Assembly (NCBI RefSeq): GCF_051014685.1
Contig: NW_027478906.1
Span: forward strand, 310,001-374,000
Length of the DNA: 64,000 nt
DNA from: Ptiloglossa arizonensis
Taxonomy: Eukaryota; Arthropoda; Insecta; Hymenoptera; Colletidae
Direction: 5' to 3'
Part shown: one piece after another, positions 57,201 to 64,000 of the stretch
How the letters are laid out: each line of letters begins with the position of its first letter
How positions within the stretch are numbered: position 1 is the first letter of the stretch
Position numbers and translations under genes: made by a program
The notes under the pieces: generated by a model
What the model saw: the letters and a program-made list of their open reading frames with translations, nothing else
Told to the model about the DNA's origin: nothing
Databases searched by the model: none

Positions 57201-58290
57201 TTGCGGATTGATCAATCCGTTCGCGAGATATGGCAGTTTGGAGGTAAGAAACGCTTGAGAATCTCAAAATTTTCGCAGTTCTGATGCTCGAAACGAATAA
57301 CTCGAACGGCCTAGGGTAAAGTGCGCATACCGTTGTAATCGGGCGAGTTTCTACTTTCAGATGCAACAGAAATTTTGCGGATTGATCAATCCGTTCGCGA
57401 GATATGGCAGTTTGGAGGTAAGAAACGCTTGAGAGACTCAAAATTTTCGCAGTTCTGATGCTCGAAACGAATGACTAGAACGGCCTAGGGGAAAACTACA
57501 CCTACCGTTGTAATCGGGCGAGTTTCTACTTTCAGATGCAACAGAAATTTTGCGGATTGATCAATCCGTTCGCGAGATATGGCAGTTTGGAGGTAAGAAA
57601 CGCTTGAGAAACTCAAAATTTTCGCAGTTCTGATGCTCGAAACGAATAACTCGAACGGCCTAGGAGAAAAGTGCGCATACCGTTGTAATCGGGCGAGTTT
57701 CTACTTTCAGATGCAACAGAAATTTTGCGGATTGATCAATCCGTTCGCGAGATATGGCAGTTTGGAGGTAAGAAACGCTTGAGAAACTCAAAATTTTCGC
57801 AGTTCTGATGCTCGAAACGAATGACTAGAACGGCCTAGGGGAAAACTACACCTACCGTTGTAATCGGGCGAGTTTCCACTTTCAGATGCAACAGAAGCTT
57901 TGCGGATTGATCAATCCGTTCGCGAGATATGGCAGTTTGGAGATAAGAAACGCTTGAGAAACTCAAAATTTTCGCAGTTCTGACGCTCGAAACGAGTAAC
58001 TAGAACGGCCTAGGGGAAAAGTACGCATACCGTTGTAATCGGGCGAGTTTCTACTTTCAGATGCAACAGAAATTTTGCGGATTGATCAATCCGTTCGCGA
58101 GATATGGCAGTTTGGAGGTAAGAAACGCTTGAGAAACTCAAAATTTTCGCAGTTCTGATGCTCGAAACGAATAACTCGAACGGCCTAGGGGAAAAGTGCG
58201 CATACCGTTGTAATCGTGCGAGTTTCTACTTTCAGATGCAACAGAAATTTTGCGGATTGATCAATCCGTTCGCGAGATATGGCAGTTTGG
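54220..58290 (+). repeat. 23-monomer higher-order repeat, copy 3, ending at a chimeric monomer
   Basis: The unit repeats the unexpanded form: GGGTAAAG at 53,290 and 57,314 are 4,024 bp apart, and the six- and five-monomer duplications are absent. A private change is CTAGTGGAG near 55,564 where sister copies have CTAGAGGAG. The 23-mer family stops inside the monomer at 58,225-58,302, after the family-specific TCGTGCGAG. Confidence 0.84.
57314..57317 (+). other. Fourth copy of the GGGTAAAG 1-bp deletion
   Basis: It lies 4,024 bp after the third copy. It is the last length change in the window: from here to base 64,000 all monomers are 175 bp. Confidence 0.93.
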
Positions 58291-58302
58291 AGATAAGAAA
58301 CG
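58225..58302 (+). other. Chimeric monomer: junction between two repeat families
   Basis: To the left, TCGTGCGAG is specific to the 23-mer family (also near 48,243 and 54,193). To the right, GCTTTAGAAACTC and GACACGAATAAC belong to the family seen at 15.4, 18.7 and 20.3 kb. In the sister position near 54,270 the sequence reads GCTTGAGAAACTC and continues with GAGTAACTAG. The switch lies in identical sequence and preserves the 175-bp register exactly, as expected of homologous exchange or gene conversion. Confidence 0.82.
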
Positions 58303-59230
58303 CTTTAGAAACTCAAAATTTTCGCAGTTCTGATGCTCGACACGAATAACTAGAACGGCCTAGGGGAAAAGTGCCCATACCGTTGTAATCGGGCGAGTTT
58401 CTACTTTCAGATGCAACAGAAATTTTGCGGATTGGTCAATCCGTTCGCGAGATATCGCAGTTTGGAGGTAAGAAACGCTTGAGAAACTCACAATTTTCGC
58501 AGTTCTGATGCTCGACACAAATAACTAGAACGGCCTAGGGGAAAAGTGCCCATACCGTTGTAATCGGGCGAGTTTCTACTTTCAGCTGCAACAGAAATTT
58601 TGCGGATTGATCAATCCGTTCGCGAGATATGGCAGTTTGGAGATAAGAAACGCTTGAGAAACTCAAAATTTTCGCAGTTCTGATGCTCGAAACGAATAAC
58701 TAGAACGGCCTAGGGGAAAAGTGCGCATACCGTTGTAATCGGGCGAGTTTCTACTTTCAGATGCAACAGAAATTTTGCGGATCGGTCAATCCGTTCGCGA
58801 GATATGGCAGTTTGGATGTAAGAAACGCTTGAGAAACTCAAAATTTTCGCAGTTCTGATGCTCGAAACGAATGACTAGAACGGCCTAGGGGAGAAGTACG
58901 CATACCGTTGTAATCGGTTGAGTTTCTACTTTCAGATGCAACAGAAACTTTGCGCATTGATGAATCCGTTCGCGAGATATGGCAGTTTGGAGATAAGAAA
59001 CGCTTGAGAAACTCAAAATTTTCGCAGTTCTGATGCTCGAAACGAATGACTAGAACGGCCTAGGGGAGAAGTACGCATACCGTTGTAATCGGGCGAGTTT
59101 CTAGTTTCAGATGCAGAAGAAATTTTGCGGATTGATCAATCCGTTCGCGAGATATGGCAGTTTGGAGATAAGGAACGCTTTAGAAACTCAAAATTTTCGC
59201 AGTTCTGATGCTCGACACGAATAACTAGAA
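58290..59230 (+). repeat. Return of the 15-20 kb monomer family
   Basis: Order and spacing match 18.75-19.7 kb: ATATCGCAG (58,455), CAGCTGCAAC (58,589), ATCGGTCAAT (near 58,780), GGATGTAAG, then ACTTTGCGCATTGATG (58,947), 789 bp from the reference point just as in the earlier copy. Private changes are TAATCGGTTGAG near 58,913, CTAGTTTCAG near 59,102, GCAGAAGAAA near 59,114 and AAGGAACGC near 59,170. Confidence 0.8.
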
Positions 59231-62200
59231 CGGCCTAGGGGAAAAGTGCCCATACCGTTGTAATCGGGCGAGTTTCTACTTTCAGATGCAACAGAAATTT
59301 TGCGGATTGGTCAATCCGTTCGCGAGATATGGCAGTTTGGAGGTAAGAAACGCTTGAGAAACTCACAATTTTCGCAGTTCTGATGCTCGACACAAATAAC
59401 TAGAACGGCCTAGGGGAAAAGTGCCCATACCGTTGTAATCGGGCGAGTTTCTACTTTCAGCTGCAACAGAAATTTTGCGGATTGATCAATCCGTTCGCGA
59501 GATATGGCAGTTTGGAGATAAGAAACGCTTGAGAAACTCAAAATTTTCGCAGTTCTGATGCTCGAAACGAATAACTAGAACGGCCTAGGGGAAAAGTGCG
59601 CATACCGTTGTAATCGGGCGAGTTTCTACTTTCAGATGCAACAGAAATTTTGCGGATCGGTCAATCCGTTCGCGAGATATGGCAGTTTGGAAGTAAGAAA
59701 CGCTTGAGAAACTCAAAATTTTCGCAGTTCTGATGCTCGAAACGAATGACTAGAACGGCCTAGGGGAGAAGTACGCATGCCGTTGTAATCGGGCGAGTTT
59801 CTACTTTCAGATGCAACAGAAACTTTGCGCATTGATGAATCCGTTCGCGAGATATGGCAGTTTGGAGATAAGAAACGCTTGAGAAACTCAAAATTTTCGC
59901 AGTTCTGATGCTCGAAACGAATGACTAGAACGGCCTAGGGGAGAAGTACGCATACCGTTGTAATCGGGCGAGTTTCTACTTTCAAATACAATAGAAGTTT
60001 TGCGGATTGGTCAATCCGTTCGCGAGATATGGCAGTTTGGAGGTAAGAAACGCTTGAGAAACTCAAAATTTTCGCAGTTCTGATGCTCGAAACGAATGAC
60101 TAGAACGGCCTAGGGGAGAAGTACGCATACCGTTGTAATCGGGCGAGTTTCTACTTTCCGATGCAACAGAAATTTTGCGGATTGGTCAATCCGTTCGCGA
60201 GATATGGCAGTTTGGAGGTAAGAAACGCTTGAGAAACTCAAAATTTTCGCAGTTCTGATGCTCGAAATGAATAACTGGAACGGCCTAGGGGAAAACTACA
60301 CATACCGTTGTAATCGGGCGAGTTTCTACTTTCAGATGCAATAGAAATTTTGCGGATTGGTCCTTCCGTTCGCGAGATATGGCAGTTTGGAGGTAAGAAA
60401 CGCTTGAGAAACTCAAAATTTTCGCAGTTCTGATGCTAGAAACGAATAACTGGAACGGCCTATGGGAGAACTACACATACCGTTGTAATCGGGCGAGTCT
60501 CTACTTTCAGATGCAACAGAAATTTTGCGGATTGGTTCATCCGTTCGCGAGATATGGCAGTTTGGATGTAAGAAACGCTTGAGAAACTCAAAATTTTCGC
60601 AGTTCTGATGCTCGAAACAAATAACTGTAACGGCCTAGGGGAAAACTACACATACCGTTGTAATCGGGCGAGTTTCTACTTTCAGATGCAATAGAAATTT
60701 TGCGGATTGGTCCTTCCGTTCGCGAGATATGGCAGTTTGGAGGTAAGAAACGCTTGAGAAACTCAAAATTTTCGCAGTTCTGATGCTCGAAACGAATGAC
60801 TAGAACGGCCTAGGGGAGAAGTACGCATACCGTTGTAATCGGGCGAGTTTCTACTTTCAAATACAACAGAAATTTTGCGGATTGGTCAATCCGTTCGCGA
60901 GATATGGCAGTTTGGAGGTAAGAAACGCTTGAGAAACTCAAAATTTTCGCAGTTCTGATGCTCGAAACGAATAACTGGAACGGCCTATGGGAAAACTACA
61001 CATACCGTTGTAATCGGGCGAGTCTCTACTTTCAGATGCAACAGAAATTTTGCGGATTGGTCAATCCGTTCGCGAGATATGGCAGTTTGGAGGTAAGAAA
61101 CGCTTGAGAAACTCAAAATTTTCGCAGTTCTGATGCTCGAAACGAATGACTAGAACGACCTAGGGGAGAAGTACGCATACCGTTGTAATCGGGCGAGTTT
61201 CTACTTTCAAATACAACAGAAATTTTGCGGATTGGTCAATCCGTTCGCGAGATATGGCAGTTTGGAGGTAAGAAACGCTTGAGAAACTCAAAATTTTCGC
61301 AGTTCTGATGCTCGAAACGAATAACTGGAACGGCCTAGGGGAAAAGTGCCCATACCGTTGTAATCGGGCGAGTTTCTACTTTCAGATGCAACAGAAATTT
61401 TGCGGATTGGTCAATCCGTTCGCGAGATATGGCAGTTTGGAGGTAAGAAACGCTTGAGAAACTCACAATTTTCGCAGTTCTGATGCTCGACACAAATAAC
61501 TAGAACGGCCTAGGGGAAAAGTGCCCATACCGTTGTAATCGGGCGAGTTTCTACTTTCAGCTGCAACAGAAATTTTGCGGATTGATCAATCCGTTCGCGA
61601 GATATGGCAGTTTGGAGATAAGAAACGCTTGAGAAACTCAAAATTTTCGCAGTTCTGATGCTCGAAACGAATAACTAGAACGGCCTAGGGGAAAAGTGCG
61701 CATACCGTTGTAATCGGGCGAGTTTCTACTTTCAGATGCAACAGAAATTTTGCGGATCGGTCAATCCGTTCGCGAGATATGGCAGTTTGGAAGTAAGAAA
61801 CGCTTGAGAAACTCAAAATTTTCGCAGTTCTGATGCTCGAAACGAATGACTAGAACGGCCTAGGGGAGAAGTACGCATGCCGTTGTAATCGGGCGAGTTT
61901 CTACTTTCAGATGCAACAGAAACTTTGCGCATTGATGAATCCGTTCGCGAGATATGGCAGTTTGGAGATAAGAAACGCTTGAGAAACTCAAAATTTTCGC
62001 AGTTCTGATGCTCGAAACGAATGACTAGAACGGCCTAGGGGAGAAGTACGCATACCGTTGTAATCGGGCGAGTTTCTACTTTCAAATACAATAGAAGTTT
62101 TGCGGATTGGTCAATCCGTTCGCGAGATATGGCAGTTTGGAGGTAAGAAACGCTTGAGAAACTCAAAATTTTCGCAGTTCTGATGCTCGAAACGAATGAC

Positions 62201-64000
62201 TAGAACGGCCTAGGGGAGAAGTACGCATACCGTTGTAATCGGGCGAGTTTCTACTTTCCGATGCAACAGAAATTTTGCGGATTGGTCAATCCGTTCGCGA
62301 GATATGGCAGTTTGGAGGTAAGAAACGCTTGAGAAACTCAAAATTTTCGCAGTTCTGATGCTCGAAATGAATAACTGGAACGGCCTAGGGGAAAACTACA
62401 CATACCGTTGTAATCGGGCGAGTTTCTACTTTCAGATGCAATAGAAATTTTGCGGATTGGTCCTTCCGTTCGCGAGATATGGCAGTTTGGAGGTAAGAAA
62501 CGCTTGAGAAACTCAAAATTTTCGCAGTTCTGATGCTAGAAACGAATAACTGGAACGGCCTATGGGAGAACTACACATACCGTTGTAATCGGGCGAGTCT
62601 CTACTTTCAGATGCAACAGAAATTTTGCGGATTGGTTCATCCGTTCGCGAGATATGGCAGTTTGGATGTAAGAAACGCTTGAGAAACTCAAAATTTTCGC
62701 AGTTCTGATGCTCGAAACAAATAACTGTAACGGCCTAGGGGAAAACTACACATACCGTTGTAATCGGGCGAGTTTCTACTTTCAGATGCAATAGAAATTT
62801 TGCGGATTGGTCCTTCCGTTCGCGAGATATGGCAGTTTGGAGGTAAGAAACGCTTGAGAAACTCAAAATTTTCGCAGTTCTGATGCTCGAAACGAATGAC
62901 TAGAACGGCCTAGGGGAGAAGTACGCATACCGTTGTAATCGGGCGAGTTTCTACTTTCAAATACAACAGAAATTTTGCGGATTGGTCAATCCGTTCGCGA
63001 GATATGGCAGTTTGGAGGTAAGATACGCTTGAGAAACTCAAAATTTTCGCAGTTCTGATGCTCGAAACGAATAACTGGAACGGCCTATGGGAAAACTACA
63101 CATACCGTTGTAATCGGGCGAGTCTCTACTTTCAGATGCAACAGAAATTTTGCGGATTGGTCAATCCGTTCGCGAGATATGGCAGTTTGGAGGTAAGAAA
63201 CGCTTGAGAAACTCAAAATTTTCGCAGTTCTGATGCTCGAAACGAATGACTAGAACGACCTAGGGGAGAAGTACGCATACCGTTGTAATCGGGCGAGTTT
63301 CTACTTTCAAATACAACAGAAATTTTGCGGATTGGTCAATCCGTTCGCGAGATATGGCAGTTTGGAGGTAAGAAACGCTTGAGAAACTCAAAATTTTCGC
63401 AGTTCTGATGCTCGAAACGAATAACTGGAACGGCCTAGGGGAAAAGTGCCCATACCGTTGTAATCGGGCGAGTTTCTACTTTCAGATGCAACAGAAATTT
63501 TGCGGATTGGTCAATCCGTTCGCGAGATATGGCAGTTTGGAGGTAAGAAACGCTTGAGAAACTCACAATTTTCGCAGTTCTGATGCTCGACACAAATAAC
63601 TAGAACGGCCTAGGGGAAAAGTGCCCATACCGTTGTAATCGGGCGAGTTTCTACTTTCAGCTGCAACAGAAATTTTGCGGATTGATCAATCCGTTCGCGA
63701 GATATGGCAGTTTGGAGATAAGAAACGCTTGAGAAACTCAAAATTTTCGCAGTTCTGATGCTCGAAACGAATAACTAGAACGGCCTAGGGGAAAAGTGCG
63801 CATACCGTTGTAATCGGGCGAGTTTCTACTTTCAGATGCAACAGAAATTTTGCGGATCGGTCAATCCGTTCGCGAGATATGGCAGTTTGGAAGTAAGAAA
63901 CGCTTGAGAAACTCAAAATTTTCGCAGTTCTGATGCTCGAAACGAATGACTAGAACGGCCTAGGGGAGAAGTACGCATGCCGTTGTAATCGGGCGAGTTT
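59230..64000 (+). repeat. 12-monomer higher-order repeat (2,100 bp, about 2.3 copies, runs off the window)
   Basis: GTACGCATGCCG occurs at 59,771, 61,871 and 63,971, exactly 2,100 bp apart. TAACTGTAACGG (60,622 and 62,722), CAATAGAAGTTTTGC (near 59,989 and 62,089), GATGCTAGAAACG (near 60,432 and 62,532) and GACCTAGGGG (near 61,155 and 63,255) follow the same spacing. The one difference I noticed is GTAAGATACGC near 63,020 against GTAAGAAACGC near 60,920. The left edge lies near 59,230, where the homology with 61,330 begins. The unit combines the 25.6-kb linker with part of the 6-mer cassette. Confidence 0.9.

Larger units (their letters stand above)
1..64000 (+). repeat. 175-bp satellite DNA array, about 366 head-to-tail monomers
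   Basis: The landmark CGCGAGATATGGCAGTTT recurs every 175 bp from base 1 to the end, always on the + strand. The window ends at monomer position 130 when base 1 is taken as position 1. The total is therefore 365 monomers plus 130 bp (64,005 bp expected), less 5 bp, which equals the five single-base deletions located by eye. Monomers differ by scattered substitutions, mostly shared in blocks that define higher-order repeats. There is no inversion, insertion, transposon or unique spacer, so every stretch longer than 300 bp consists of this repeat. Such arrays are known from eukaryotic centromeres, pericentromeres, heterochromatic knobs and B or sex chromosomes. The array alone does not say which applies here. 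I do not recognise the family by name. Confidence 0.98.

Noticed and set aside
1..64000. CRISPR array
   Set aside because: Direct repeats are regular, but the whole 175 bp is conserved. There are no variable spacers between short repeats and no cas genes.
1..64000. Repeats of an rDNA spacer or a tandem gene family
   Set aside because: No rRNA, tRNA, 5S or histone-like sequence is present, and the 175-bp unit leaves no room for a gene.
1..64000. Ancestral half-monomer duplication (AAAATTTTCGCAG at 46-58 resembling AAATTTTGCGG at 150-160)
   Set aside because: The similarity is limited to about ten bases around an AT-rich core, and the spacing (about 104 and 71 bp) is uneven. It is not enough to support an internal duplication.
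1..64000. Promoter or terminator signals in the monomer
   Set aside because: No convincing TATA element, polyadenylation signal, Pol III box A/B pair or GC-rich hairpin plus T-run was seen in the consensus.
1..64000. Assignment to a named satellite family or species
   Set aside because: The length is near that of alpha satellite (171 bp) and several plant and insect satellites, but I recognise no sequence match. Naming one would be a guess.

Overview
The whole 64 kb window is one uninterrupted satellite DNA array. It holds 365 complete monomers of a 175-bp repeat plus 130 bp of another, all head-to-tail in one orientation. I see no gene, transposon, RNA gene, CRISPR array, telomere repeat or unique sequence anywhere. 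Tens of kilobases of one monomer of near-nucleosomal length, organised into higher-order repeats (HORs), is typical of eukaryotic centromeric or pericentromeric heterochromatin. The species cannot be named from the sequence. The consensus is about 44% GC. CpG is not depleted (13 per consensus monomer against about 8 expected), which argues against long-term heavy germline CpG methylation.

Layout. 1-7,860: a 30-monomer (5,250-bp) unit and a partial second copy, with a nested 8-mer duplication. 7,530-14,520: modules repeating at 18 and 16 monomers. 14,520-20,900: a 19-mer repeat, a 3-mer duplication and a recurring five-monomer block. 21,000-25,610: a 9/10-mer. 25,610-26,590: a mosaic linker found again elsewhere. 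26,590-38,340: 6-mer pairs embedded in an 18-mer, with 2-mer and 4-mer duplications. 38,330-40,200: a second copy of the module at 7,530-9,400. 40,740-58,290: a 19-mer that grows to a 23-mer HOR with three copies, one of them expanded to 34 monomers. 58,290-59,230: an abrupt return to the 15-20 kb family. 59,230-64,000: a very homogeneous 12-mer HOR that runs off the end of the window.

The array behaves like a module library reshuffled by unequal exchange or conversion. Its length discipline is striking. Substitutions are common, but the net length change over 366 monomers is exactly -5 bp. Five 1-bp deletions account for all of it, and four of them are copies of one event. Each monomer also carries a CENP-B-box-like sequence, a 16-bp perfect palindrome in many copies, and an exon-like 57-bp segment between splice-like signals. 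These three are leads, not established functions. The short open reading frames are by-products of the repeat.
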